A DNA stretch of 42,027 nt from a bacterium MnTg02 (lineage in GTDB: Bacteria; Pseudomonadota; Alphaproteobacteria; Rhizobiales; BFAS01): positions 1-42,027 of the forward strand of contig BFAS01000164.1 in NCBI GenBank assembly GCA_008974985.1, written 5' to 3'. The notes beneath the pieces are model-generated. The model saw nothing but the letters and a program-made list of their open reading frames with translations, was not told the origin of the DNA and did no database searches. Numbering within the stretch: the stretch's first letter is position 1; the number at the start of each line of letters is the position of its first letter. Of the stretch, positions 10,602 through 19,975 are shown in pieces. Position numbers and translations under genes: made by a program.

Positions 10602-10730
10602 CGCATTTTCAGGAAAAGCATGGCCCTGCGAAGGCCGGGATGTGCGCGGTTTTCCGCCCAGAAAATGCGTAGAAAAAAAGAACCAGACCATATTTTGTGA
10701 ACTGAAGTTCTTCAAATATGGTCTAGTTTA
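10598..10730 (+). repeat. Composite palindromic repeat, CTAGAGCA family: two modules
   Basis: Module 1 ctagcgcattttcaggaaaag...ggttttccgcccagaaaatgcg with a GC-rich insert; module 2 agaccatattttgtgaactgaagttcttcaaatatggtctag; same two-module order as 39746-39852. Confidence 0.75.
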
Positions 10731-10786
10731 TGAAGCATGATATAAGCCCGGCTTGGCCAGCCGGAGTTCCCTCAAAAGATCTTGCC

Positions 10787-11620
10787 ATGTCCAGAGACTA
10801 CGATGAGACGATCGCGGACCATTACCGCAAGGTTGCCGAACAGGAGGGGCTTTCGCCTACAAGCACCATGGCCGACGAAATCGTCCGCGCCATGGAGACC
10901 GATGCGATAACGCGCTTCCTCGACGCCGCACACGCGGCGAAGACCGGAGCGTCGTCCGGGACATTCAGAATTGCCGATATAGGCTGCGGCAACGGCTACA
11001 CGTTGGGCGTCCTCGCTCAGCGTAATCCCGAAAGAGAGTTTACAGGCATAGAGTTTTCAAACGAGCTCCGCGCGCTGGCCGAAACGCGCGTCCGCGAGGA
11101 CAAGCTTGCCAATGTCGCCATCCGGCCCGGCGACGTGCGCGATCCAAATTTTGCAGACAATGAGCACTTTGACGCCGCCTATTGCCAGCGCGTTCTCATC
11201 AACCTCATGGATGCCGCAGACCAAAGACACGCCCTCGATAACATGATCGCAAAGGTCAAGCCGGGAGGCGCCCTTCTGTTCATCGAGGCGTTCTCGTCCG
11301 CCCTGAACAATCTCAACGAAGCCCGCGAGGAATTCGATCTCGAACCAATCCCCGCCGCCCACCACAATCTTTATCTTGAGGATGATTTTTTTACCCACCC
11401 CCTGCTCGCACCATTCGAGAGCGCAGCCTGGAGCGTACCGCCAAACCTCCTCTCGACGCACTATTATGTGTCCCGTGTCCTGGCCCCGGTGCTCAGGCGC
11501 CCGAAACCATTTAAACGAAATTCCCATCTCGCGAAATTCTTATCAGAAGCCCTGCCGCCAGCAATCGGCGACTATTCGCAACTCAGAATTTTCGCTTTCC
11601 GGAAGTCTGATGAGGGCTAG
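10787..11620 (+). CDS. Class I SAM-dependent methyltransferase
   Basis: FRIADIGCGNGYTLGVLAQ motif I, PGGALLFIEAF; start could also be 10730. Confidence 0.82.
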   Translation: MSRDYDETIADHYRKVAEQEGLSPTSTMADEIVRAMETDAITRFLDAAHAAKTGASSGTFRIADIGCGNGYTLGVLAQRNPEREFTGIEFSNELRALAETRVREDKLANVAIRPGDVRDPNFADNEHFDAAYCQRVLINLMDAADQRHALDNMIAKVKPGGALLFIEAFSSALNNLNEAREEFDLEPIPAAHHNLYLEDDFFTHPLLAPFESAAWSVPPNLLSTHYYVSRVLAPVLRRPKPFKRNSHLAKFLSEALPPAIGDYSQLRIFAFRKSDEG

Positions 11621-11939
11621 CTGGTTAGAGAACGCACTGAACGTCCGGTCGAAAAATGGCGATGATTTATTTGCAAACCTATTGCCCCAAGGTGCCCGCT
11701 TCTGTCCAAAGCAGACCTTGGGGGAGCAGCCCACGTGCCCACCATTAGAATCCAGACGTCGCGTCCTCTGAATCATGATTTAGAGACGTTTTCTTATTAA
11801 AAAACAAGACTTTGTCTCAACTCACGGAAAAATAGTACATCAACCGAATCGTTGCAGCATAGTCACTATCAATTCCATAATGCGCGGCTTATGTCCAAAA
11901 ACTATTTGTAGGCTAGATCTGGCTGGTCCATAATTTTGA

Positions 11940-11983
11940 GGCATTAGTGAGGCATTAGTGAGGCGTTAGTAGGGCATTAGTGG
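11940..11983 (+). repeat. Four tandem 11-bp direct repeats (ggcattagtga)
   Basis: ggcattagtga ggcattagtga ggcgttagtag ggcattagtgg read directly. Confidence 0.85.
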
Positions 11984-12102
11984 GGCAACAGATGGAGTGG
12001 AATGAACGTTGGAATAGTTCAATTGATTTATCGATAAGAAGTCCCGTTCGCTCACCCGTTTATTGCTACGAGTTGTGTCCTGACTAAACAAGGGAGCTGG
12101 TT

Positions 12103-12801
12103 ATGTCGCGCGTAAGTGTATCTGTAATTTGCTTTTGTATTTTGGTTTTGACAGCTATTCCTAGTTCTGCTGCTCCGATAGGTCCAGTATTTCCGGCGCC
12201 AGGCGGCACTGATTTCTTATTCGGTGGCACAGCAGACAATCCCACTCTCCAGCTTGATACCTTTAATTTTAGCGCATTTGATCAGCTCTGGTGGGGTCCT
12301 ATAGTCGAAAGTGGCATGGACGGTAGCGCAAGCGTTATGTCGTTTTCAGTTATTTCAACTGATATTAATACGAACGATACTGCGACTTGGACAGGAACCA
12401 CCAATATCACAGGCTCTACGGATACAATCTTTACCAGACTTACCGCTACAATTCAGTCTGGATCAAGCGTTGGCTGGGACACTGCAGCAAATATTGGCAT
12501 TCCTCCGGGGCCAAGAGAAGCATTGGCCGAAATTACTGGAGATCCGTTCCTCGTAGCTTTTGCTTGGGAAGCGTCTGGTGACGGCACTAACTGGTCGGGA
12601 TTCAATGCATATTTCGATACCCTGGAAACTTGTGAAACTTGTGGCGGGGATGCACAGACCAATCTGTTTGGTGGGCTGTTCTATACGCCGTCTCCCGTCC
12701 CCGTCCCTGCCGCCCTCCCCCTCTTCGGCACCGGGCTCGCCATAATGGGTTTCATAGGCTGGCGGCGTAAGAGACGGATGGCTGCGCAAGCTGCGGCTTA
12801 A
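12103..12801 (+). CDS. Secreted protein with PEP-CTERM/VPLPA-CTERM-like sorting tail
   Basis: N-terminal signal peptide; C-terminus PVPVPAALPLFGTGLAIMGFIGWRRKRRMA (proline motif, TM helix, Arg-rich tail). Confidence 0.8.
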   Translation: MSRVSVSVICFCILVLTAIPSSAAPIGPVFPAPGGTDFLFGGTADNPTLQLDTFNFSAFDQLWWGPIVESGMDGSASVMSFSVISTDINTNDTATWTGTTNITGSTDTIFTRLTATIQSGSSVGWDTAANIGIPPGPREALAEITGDPFLVAFAWEASGDGTNWSGFNAYFDTLETCETCGGDAQTNLFGGLFYTPSPVPVPAALPLFGTGLAIMGFIGWRRKRRMAAQAAA

Positions 12802-12815
12802 TATCAATTCGAGAA

Positions 12816-13116
12816 GTGGTCAAAGATAGAGCGGTCCTTCGGGGCCGCCTATTTGCCTGCGCAAAAATCTGCAAAGGTGGCAAGATCGATGTTGGTCGTG
12901 TCGATATGACCTTGCGCTCGACGAGAACTGAAAAGCAGATGCCGCCCCTCGTAAAAACTCTGGTCGATCTTGGGCCGCTTTCAGGGTCTACGGCATCCCG
13001 CTCTTGACCCTTGTGTTTTTCCTCTCCCGGACGACCCCCCTTATAAAGCGCCATTGGAGAGAAGACGACGCGGCCGAAGCTGATCGCTTATCAAGTTAAG
13101 GCAGGGTTTGAATATC
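12816..13116 (+). pseudogene. Internally deleted, frameshifted yciB/ispZ copy
   Basis: cagatgccgcccctcgtaaaaactctggtcgatcttgggccgct then ttcagggtctacggcatcccgctcttgacc...aagcgccattggagagaagacgacg; both halves align with 14600-14653 and 15066-15165, middle missing. Confidence 0.85.
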
Positions 13117-13168
13117 TGCTCGGGTTCAAAAGTGAGCCTAATCGCAAGGCGACCCAGCGACAGCTTAT

Positions 13169-13303
13169 TCCATCGGTCATAGAGAATGACTGATGGGCGT
13201 TCAAGCGCCACGCAGGCTCACGCACTATCAGGCGCAGACCGCGCGGTCGCGCTTGCCAATGGTCGCCAATCGTTCGTGAGTCAAACTCATGAACCATTGG
13301 TAT
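13169..13303 (+). repeat. ~130-bp structured dispersed repeat, copy B (subtype 1)
   Basis: tccatcggtcatagagaatgactgatgggcgttcaagcgccacgcaggctcacgc...gccaatggtc...gaaccattggtat. Confidence 0.85.
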
Positions 13304-13714
13304 TATTCCTCAAGAACGGACCATCTGAAAGATCATTCAGATCGGCAGAGAAGCGCCGATCGCACTCGTTCTGTCTTTTCAACCAGACTCTGATTATACA
13401 CGCCGCTGGAAAGGAGGTGCGCCGTGCCAAAGTCTTGTTTCCAGCTGTTGTTTGTATGATACAGGCAACCCTTAAAGACGCTGTATAAAAACTGACGAAA
13501 GATTACAAGCTAGACTACACTGGTCCATAATCTTAAGGTATTAAGAGGGATGGGTGAGTGTTCGGATGTTTTCAATTGATTTTTCGATAAGAAAAACCTG
13601 GGTTTAACATCGAATTCATCCACATTTTAGACTGCGCCAAATTTTGGCCCTAATCGGGAATCGAGCGGCGGTTGGGATCACAACAATAAGCAACCTTTAA
13701 ACGGGAGTGGGGTC

Positions 13715-14479
13715 TTGAAATTGTTGGAATTTACGAAGGTGACGATCGTCGCTGGATGTGTGTCTGGCGCAGCCTTGTTCGGCGCGACCGAAGCGATGGC
13801 AATGCCGATTAACGGAATCACTGTTAATCAGGCTGGCGGCATCGGTACCGTTCCGGCCGGCCTCCCGCCAATAGGAATTTCGCCTCTCGGACTCAGCAAT
13901 CCGATTACGTATTTTATTCCGCTAAGCAGCGCTCCAGCGACCTGCACTTACGGTGATGGCTGCGGAACGAGCCCGGACACTGGGAGCGGCGGGACTGCCA
14001 TGTCGATGTTCCTGGAGTTTGGTCCGGTGACCCCCTTACTGGGCGGAGTGCTCACGATCCAATTCGATGATCTTGATCTCAAGAACGCGAATGACCCCTA
14101 CGGGTTCTTTGAGTCCATTCGAATCTTTGATAGTAACTCAGCAGCGCTCACCCCTTTGATCAGCGACATTCTCCTGTCAGCTCTGATTACCGCGCCTGCT
14201 CCGGCCGCCGATAACATAACAACTCTGACGCTTCCTATCGATGCAAGTTTGGTTGTCTCGAACCCCTTCTATGTAGAGCTCGTATTTCGCGCGCAGTACG
14301 ACTACTACGGCAAAAACACGGCAGAATATATGACCGCGACCTTTTGGCAGGAGAGCGGGCCAGTCAGTGAAGTCCCCGTGCCAGCCGCTCTGCCACTCTT
14401 CGGCACCGGCCTCGGCATTATGGGTTTCATAGGCTGGCGGCGAAAGAGACGGATGGCTGCGGAAGCCAGACCTGATTAG
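13715..14479 (+). CDS. Secreted protein with PEP-CTERM/VPLPA-CTERM-like sorting tail (TTG start)
   Basis: Signal peptide; C-terminus EVPVPAALPLFGTGLGIMGFIGWRRKRRMAAEARPD; SD-like gggag upstream. Confidence 0.8.
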   Translation: MKLLEFTKVTIVAGCVSGAALFGATEAMAMPINGITVNQAGGIGTVPAGLPPIGISPLGLSNPITYFIPLSSAPATCTYGDGCGTSPDTGSGGTAMSMFLEFGPVTPLLGGVLTIQFDDLDLKNANDPYGFFESIRIFDSNSAALTPLISDILLSALITAPAPAADNITTLTLPIDASLVVSNPFYVELVFRAQYDYYGKNTAEYMTATFWQESGPVSEVPVPAALPLFGTGLGIMGFIGWRRKRRMAAEARPD

Positions 14480-14612
14480 TCTTTCAGCGTTCCAAGGATA
14501 GGGTGATCCTTGAGGGCCGCTAAAGTGTAGAGAAGAGTTTCTCGCGATGCGGTGAAGATTGATGGTAGGTAATGTCGATAAGAGTCTGCGTTCGACCGGG
14601 GCCGCAAAGCAG

Positions 14613-15173
14613 ATGCCGCCCCTCGTAAAAATTTTGATCGATCTTGGGCCGCTCATTCTATTTTTTGTAGCGGATCAATTGACGGATATTTTCGTGGCAA
14701 CCGGCGTCTTAATCGTTGCGGTTGCCGCCGCCTTTATCATCTCCTGGATGATGACACGGAAAATCCCAATTCTGCCGAGCGTAACCCTCTGCTTTGTCCT
14801 TATTTTCGGCGGCTTGACTCTCCTGCTGGGAGATGAGGAATTCATCAAGATAGAAGTCACACTGACCAACGCCTTGTGCGGTGCATTCTTGCTTGGCGGA
14901 TTGGTCATGGGCAAATCGCTGCTCAAAATTGCTTTCGGCGAAATGACCGACATCGATGATGAGGGATGGCGTAAGCTTTCATTGCGGATGGGGGTGTTTC
15001 TGATCGCCATCGCCGCCATCAATGAGGTGGTCCGGCAGGTGGTCTCGACCGATGCCTGGGTTGTTTTCAGAGTCTACGGCATCCTGCTCTTGACCGTCGT
15101 GTTTTTTCTCTCCCAGACGCCCCTGATAAAGCGCCATTGGATAGAAGACGACGCAGCCGAATCAGATCGCTGA
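14613..15173 (+). CDS. yciB: YciB/IspZ-family inner-membrane septation protein
   Basis: MPPLVKILIDLGPLILFFVADQ... multi-TM; FGEMTDIDDEGWRKLSLRMGVFLIAIAAINEVV typical of YciB; longer ORF starts at 14559. Confidence 0.88.
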   Translation: MPPLVKILIDLGPLILFFVADQLTDIFVATGVLIVAVAAAFIISWMMTRKIPILPSVTLCFVLIFGGLTLLLGDEEFIKIEVTLTNALCGAFLLGGLVMGKSLLKIAFGEMTDIDDEGWRKLSLRMGVFLIAIAAINEVVRQVVSTDAWVVFRVYGILLLTVVFFLSQTPLIKRHWIEDDAAESDR

Positions 15174-15313
15174 TCGCTGATCAAATGAATGCAGGGTTTG
15201 AATGACCGAGTGCGGTCAGTTACGGCCTATATGCTCTCTTGGCCCGTAAGGCCCGGACTTGGCTCAAATAGCAAGACAGCTGGGGCGGTTGGTTTTATCA
15301 ACGAGACAATCGC

Positions 15314-15344
15314 CAAAAAAATAGCCCGCCGAGGAGCGGGCTAT
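15314..15344 (-). terminator. Rho-independent terminator downstream of rpsI
   Basis: On - strand: atagcccgctcctcggcgggctat followed by ttttttt. Confidence 0.85.
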
Positions 15345-15367
15345 GTTGCAAAAGTCTGATCCGATTT

Positions 15368-15853
15368 TTACCGTTTCGAGAACTGGAAGCTCCGGCGCGC
15401 CTTGCGCTTGCCGTATTTTTTCCGCTCGACGACACGGGAGTCGCGGGTCAGGAACCCACCCTTCTTCAAAACGCCACGCAGATCCGGCTCGAAATAAGTA
15501 AGCGCCTTCGATATACCATGACGGACCGCTCCGGCCTGACCTGATAGACCGCCACCTTTCACGGTGCATCTGACGTCATATTGATCATTACGGTCGGCTG
15601 CGGTGAGCGGCTGCTTCAAAATCATCCGCAGGACCGGGCGGGCGAAATAAACAACATGGTCCTTGCCATTGACCTCGATCTTGCCAGCTCCCGGCTTTAT
15701 CCAGACCCGCGCTATGGCGTCTTTACGTTTTCCGGTCGCGTAAGCGCGCCCTTGCGCATCAAGCTTTTGCACATAAACCGGCGCGGCGGGCGTTGAATCT
15801 TCGCCTTTGAGTTCACTCAAGTCCTCAAACGTTTTGGTGTCTTGGTCCGCCAT
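15368..15853 (-). CDS. rpsI: 30S ribosomal protein S9
   Basis: [29 protein letters not shown] ... C-term [25 protein letters not shown]. Confidence 0.97.
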   Translation of the reverse strand: MADQDTKTFEDLSELKGEDSTPAAPVYVQKLDAQGRAYATGKRKDAIARVWIKPGAGKIEVNGKDHVVYFARPVLRMILKQPLTAADRNDQYDVRCTVKGGGLSGQAGAVRHGISKALTYFEPDLRGVLKKGGFLTRDSRVVERKKYGKRKARRSFQFSKR

Positions 15854-15856
15854 CGA

Positions 15857-16327
15857 TTAAGCGCTCCGTACGTTTTTTGAATTGATTATCGCAATGTCGA
15901 CAAGTTCCGGCTTCTGAGCCTCATGAGGATGATCTGGCCCGGAATAAACCTTCAAATTGGTGAGCAGCTTCCGCGACAGCGGTCCACCCGGCATCATCCG
16001 GCGAACCGCGCTCTGCAACACACGCTCGGGATATTTGCCATCGAGAATGGTATGGGCTTTGCGTTCCTTGATACCGCCTGGATAGCCGGTATGGCGGTAA
16101 TAGGTCTTGTCGTCCCTTTTATTACCGGTGAACACGACCTTTTCGGCATTCACCACAACGATATTGTCGCCGCAGTCGACATTCGGCGTGAAGATGGGCC
16201 TATGCTTGCCCCGCAGCCGCGTCGCGATAAGCGCCGCAAGCCGGCCGACGACGAGGCCTTCGGCATCGATAAGAATCCATTTTTTATCGATATCGGCAGC
16301 TGTTGCAGAATAAGTTTTCATGTCCAA
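15857..16327 (-). CDS. rplM: 50S ribosomal protein L13
   Basis: [49 protein letters not shown]. Confidence 0.97.
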   Translation of the reverse strand: MDMKTYSATAADIDKKWILIDAEGLVVGRLAALIATRLRGKHRPIFTPNVDCGDNIVVVNAEKVVFTGNKRDDKTYYRHTGYPGGIKERKAHTILDGKYPERVLQSAVRRMMPGGPLSRKLLTNLKVYSGPDHPHEAQKPELVDIAIINSKNVRSA

Positions 16328-16496
16328 GCCTTGGCTCAGCGGAAAGTGCGCTTTTGACGATTTCGTATTTTGAAAGAATTCGCTGCAAGGACGTTAACGG
16401 CCTGCAGTGTTGCAGATTTTTAATGCCAACCGACCCCGCTGTCAATTCAATTATCACAAAATAATTCAAACATAACAGAATGTTAGCAATGTGGTA

Positions 16497-16952
16497 TCAT
16501 ACTACCTCAGTTGTTTCCGGCGGAATCGAATAAGTCGCCGTAGCTTGCGCCACCATGGCCTCTTCTCCATCGGAATAAAGAGCCGCCTCCGCAACGGCGA
16601 GACGTTTGCCGAGCTTTAGGATACGAACCCGCGCAAGCATGTCGTTGGCCGCCGGCTTGCGGAGAAAATTAATGTTGAGACTTGTTGTTACCGCCAACGG
16701 AATGGGACCGATCGCCCCTAACAGCGCCGCATAGACGCCGACATCGGCGAGCATGAACATGGAGGGGCCGGAGATCGTACCGCCGGGTCTCAGAAGTCTT
16801 TCGTGATAAATCATCCGGATCCGAGCGCCTAGGGGAACGATCTCTTCAATGACAATCACGCGCCCGCCCATATCCACTTGCGGAAATATTTTTTCCAAGA
16901 ACACCGTGACCTCGTCAGCCGTCATACGAATATTATTTTTGTGCTCCGTCAT
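16497..16952 (-). CDS. PaaI-family hotdog-fold thioesterase
   Basis: LLRPGGTISGPSMFMLADVGVYAALLGAIG, LNINFLRKP. Confidence 0.85.
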   Translation of the reverse strand: MTEHKNNIRMTADEVTVFLEKIFPQVDMGGRVIVIEEIVPLGARIRMIYHERLLRPGGTISGPSMFMLADVGVYAALLGAIGPIPLAVTTSLNINFLRKPAANDMLARVRILKLGKRLAVAEAALYSDGEEAMVAQATATYSIPPETTEVV

Positions 16953-17131
16953 CCGATTGTTTGTGTCTCCATCGTCTCATGACCCGTTCTCCGCTGAAAG
17001 ATTATCAAGCGGCAAATGTTTTCAGAAGCGCCCAACCGCGGAAATATTGCATCCAGAAATCCAAACTGTTCGGCAGCCGGTCATTTTGAGCGTTGCGCCA
17101 ATCTAGAGAAAAAGCAACACTGCGCCTTATC

Positions 17132-17950
17132 ATGTTGAAGCAAAATAACGACCCCCGGAAGAACCATGCGACCTCCCCTCTCCTAAGCGAGCGCCGGGGT
17201 GCAATCTTAATTTTGACCATGAACAGGCCCGCGGCCCGGAACAGTCTTTCCGAGGAGCTTTTGGGGGCCTTGCTTTCCGAGTTTGAGACAATTTCCGGGG
17301 ATCAAGACATCCGCGCCGTCATTTTGACGGGCAACGGGCCTGTCTTTTCCGCCGGCCACGACATGAAGGAATTGATGGCGCATCGCCCGGATTCCGATGA
17401 CGGGCGCGCCTATTTCGAAAAAATCTTCGCCCTAAGCTCGGAACTCATGCAGGCGATTACCGGCTCGCCTAAGCCTGTGATTGCCGCCGCTCAAGGAACG
17501 GCCACGGCCGCCGGCTGCCAACTCGTCGCCAGTTGCGACTTGGCGGTCGCCAGCGAAGAGGCAAAATTTTGCACGCCCGGCGTGAATATCGGGCTCTTTT
17601 GTTCGACACCGTCCGTGGCGCTCTCGCGCAACGTTCCGCGCAAGCGCGCTATGGAAATGTTGCTCCTGGGCGAAATGATATCCGCCCATGACGCGCAAAC
17701 CTATGGGTTGGTCAACCGTGTCGTCGGACGCGATGCGGTTTTAGACGCGGCTCTTGCCATGGCGGAACTTATCGCCTCAAAGCCTCCTGAAACCATCGCT
17801 CTCGGCAAGCAGGCTTTTTATCAGCATTTGGATTTGTCTTTGGACAAGGCCTACGACCACGCAGCAGAAGCAATGGTTCGAAACATGCTGATTGACGAGG
17901 CCAAAGAGGGCATATCCGCTTTTCTGGAGAAGCGGAAACCGAAATGGTAA
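17132..17950 (+). CDS. Enoyl-CoA hydratase/isomerase family protein
   Basis: LTMNRPAARNSLSEELL, VILTGNGPVFSAGHDMKEL; longer ORF from 17093. Confidence 0.88.
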   Translation: MLKQNNDPRKNHATSPLLSERRGAILILTMNRPAARNSLSEELLGALLSEFETISGDQDIRAVILTGNGPVFSAGHDMKELMAHRPDSDDGRAYFEKIFALSSELMQAITGSPKPVIAAAQGTATAAGCQLVASCDLAVASEEAKFCTPGVNIGLFCSTPSVALSRNVPRKRAMEMLLLGEMISAHDAQTYGLVNRVVGRDAVLDAALAMAELIASKPPETIALGKQAFYQHLDLSLDKAYDHAAEAMVRNMLIDEAKEGISAFLEKRKPKW

Positions 17951-17979
17951 GGCATCTTAACCGCCCCACTCACTCCGTT

Positions 17980-18501
17980 ATGAACCACGACGCTTATAGC
18001 GACCGATATATTTTAGATATTCTCAACACGCACAAAATCATCGCCATGGTCGGCGCCAGCGCCAACAAGGTCCGGCCGAGCTATTTCGCTATGAAATATC
18101 TCATGGCGAAGGGATATCGTATCATTCCGGTCAATCCGGGCTTGGCCGGCCAGAACATACTTGGTCAGACGGTTTACAGCCGTGTGACAGAAATCGGCGA
18201 ACCTGTCGGCATCGTCGATATTTTCCGCAATTCCGAGGCCGCTCTCGCCATTACCAAGGATGCCATTACGATTGGCGCGAAAGTTGTTTGGATGCAGCTC
18301 GGCGTGCGCAATGACGAAGCAGCGGCACTCGCCGAGCAGGCCGGACTCAAAGTCGTGATGAACCGCTGTCCTAAAATCGAATATGGCCGGCACTCCGGCG
18401 AGATCAGCTGGGCGGGCGTAAATTCGAGGACGATATCGAGTGTCCGCCCGAAGCTCGCCCCTAGAGGCTATCAGCACAGGCTCATTCGCTCATCCGATTA
18501 G
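17980..18501 (+). CDS. CoA-binding domain protein (YccU-like)
   Basis: IAMVGASANKVRPSYFAMKYLMAKGYRIIPVNPGLAGQNILGQTVY, VVMNRCPKIEY. Confidence 0.88.
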   Translation: MNHDAYSDRYILDILNTHKIIAMVGASANKVRPSYFAMKYLMAKGYRIIPVNPGLAGQNILGQTVYSRVTEIGEPVGIVDIFRNSEAALAITKDAITIGAKVVWMQLGVRNDEAAALAEQAGLKVVMNRCPKIEYGRHSGEISWAGVNSRTISSVRPKLAPRGYQHRLIRSSD

Positions 18502-18520
18502 GATCTATCTTTTTGTTTTT

Positions 18521-18571
18521 AAGCATTTTCCGGGCGGAAAACCGCGCACACTTTTCCTGAAAATGCTCTAG
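18521..18571 (-). repeat. Palindromic repeat, CTAGAGCA family
   Basis: agcattttccgggcggaaaaccgcgcacacttttcctgaaaatgctctag; 9-bp perfect arms. Confidence 0.8.
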
Positions 18572-18589
18572 CCGAGTTGATCCGCGACA

Positions 18590-18640
18590 ATAGTGGCCCT
18601 TGGTTCGCCACGGCAATCACGCTAAAGATCCGGCCAATCG
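18590..18640 (+). promoter_or_regulatory. Candidate SAM-II/SAM-V-like riboswitch upstream of metY
   Basis: GTGGC-ccttggttc-GCCAC stem, loop TTGG complementary to downstream CCAA, and GCTAAAGATCCGG signature; 5' half is atypical. Confidence 0.4.
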
Positions 18641-18670
18641 TTTGGGTAGTTAAGAATTTGGGAGCCACAC

Positions 18671-19957
18671 ATGGTTATGGAAAAAGCGCCAGCCTTCAGC
18701 ACACTCGCAATTCACGCCGGCGCGCAGCCAGATCCGGCAACCGGCGCCAGGGCAACGCCAATTTATCAAACGACCTCTTATGTGTTTGACGATGTCGATC
18801 ACGCCGCGGCGCTCTTTAATCTTGAGACCTTCGGCAACATCTACACCCGCATTATGAATCCAACCCAAGCCGTCTTGGAGGAGCGGGTCGCGGCGCTAGA
18901 AGGTGGAACGGCGGCATTGGCCGTGGCCTCCGGGCACGCGGCGCAGTGCGTCATCTTTCATACGCTCCTCTCGCCGGGCGACGAATTTGTCGCGGCGCGG
19001 CAACTCTATGGAGGATCGATCAATCAATTCAATCATGCCTTCAAAAAGTTCGGCTGGACGGTTGCATGGGCGGATGCGGATGATATTTCGAGCTTCGAGC
19101 AAGCCCTCTCACCGAATACCAAAGCCATCTTTATTGAATCCATCGCCAATCCAGGAGGCATCGTTACGGATATCGAGGCGATCGCCAAGATCGCGAAGAC
19201 CGCAGGCGTGCCCCTCATTGTCGATAACACACTTGCAACACCCTATCTCTGCCAGGCTAAGGCCCACGGCGCAGACATCATTGTTCATTCACTGACCAAA
19301 TTTCTCGGCGGTCATGGCAATTCGGTCGGCGGCGTCATCGTCGATTGCGGAACGTTTGATTGGATCGGCAGCGGCAAATATCCAACGCTTTCCGAACCGT
19401 GCGAAAGCTATAACGGCATCATATTCGCGGAGACGTTTGGCGATTTTGCATTCGCCATTGCCTGCCGGGTCCTTGCCTTAAGAGATTTGGGCCCATGCAT
19501 TTCGCCGTTCAATGCCTTCCTGATCCTGACCGGCATCGAAACATTGCCGCTTCGCCTGCAAGCCCATTCCGACAACGCGGCCGCGGTCGCCGCATGGCTG
19601 CAAACTCATGACAAAGTGGTTTGGGTCAATTACGCCGGGCTCGATGGAAATCGCTACCAATCATTGGCTAAAAAATATTGTCCCAAGGGCGCAGGCGCTG
19701 TCTTCACGTTCGGCTTGCAGGGGGGCTATGAGGCCGGTGTCAATCTGGTGGGTAAGGTCAATCTCTTTAGCCATCTCGCTAATATTGGCGACACGCGCAG
19801 CTTGATCATTCACCCCGCATCAACGACCCATAGCCAACTCACGCCAGACCAGCGCCGCTCAGCAGGTGCCGGCGACGATGTCGTTCGCCTATCGGTCGGG
19901 CTTGAGGATAAGGATGATATTATCGCCGATCTCGACCAAGCACTCGCACAGATTTAA
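18671..19957 (+). CDS. metY: O-acetylhomoserine aminocarboxypropyltransferase (sulfhydrylase)
   Basis: FSTLAIHAGAQPDPATGARATPIYQTTSYVF, HSLTKFLGGHGNSVGGVIVD, DTRSLIIHPASTTHSQL. Confidence 0.93.
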   Translation: MVMEKAPAFSTLAIHAGAQPDPATGARATPIYQTTSYVFDDVDHAAALFNLETFGNIYTRIMNPTQAVLEERVAALEGGTAALAVASGHAAQCVIFHTLLSPGDEFVAARQLYGGSINQFNHAFKKFGWTVAWADADDISSFEQALSPNTKAIFIESIANPGGIVTDIEAIAKIAKTAGVPLIVDNTLATPYLCQAKAHGADIIVHSLTKFLGGHGNSVGGVIVDCGTFDWIGSGKYPTLSEPCESYNGIIFAETFGDFAFAIACRVLALRDLGPCISPFNAFLILTGIETLPLRLQAHSDNAAAVAAWLQTHDKVVWVNYAGLDGNRYQSLAKKYCPKGAGAVFTFGLQGGYEAGVNLVGKVNLFSHLANIGDTRSLIIHPASTTHSQLTPDQRRSAGAGDDVVRLSVGLEDKDDIIADLDQALAQI

Positions 19958-19975
19958 GGCCTACATGCCGTATTC

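Noticed and set aside
11690-11722. Inverted repeat ccaaggt...accttgg between the methyltransferase and PEP-CTERM genes
   Set aside because: Short arms with a long loop and no other copy in the window; not distinguishable from chance.
13186-13488. 100-aa ORF on + strand
   Set aside because: Begins inside repeat copy B and has no coding support.
16328-16480. Possible ribosomal-protein leader upstream of rplM (ctgcaacactgcag hairpin)
   Set aside because: Only one short hairpin; known L13 leader motifs belong to other phyla and no second conserved element was seen.
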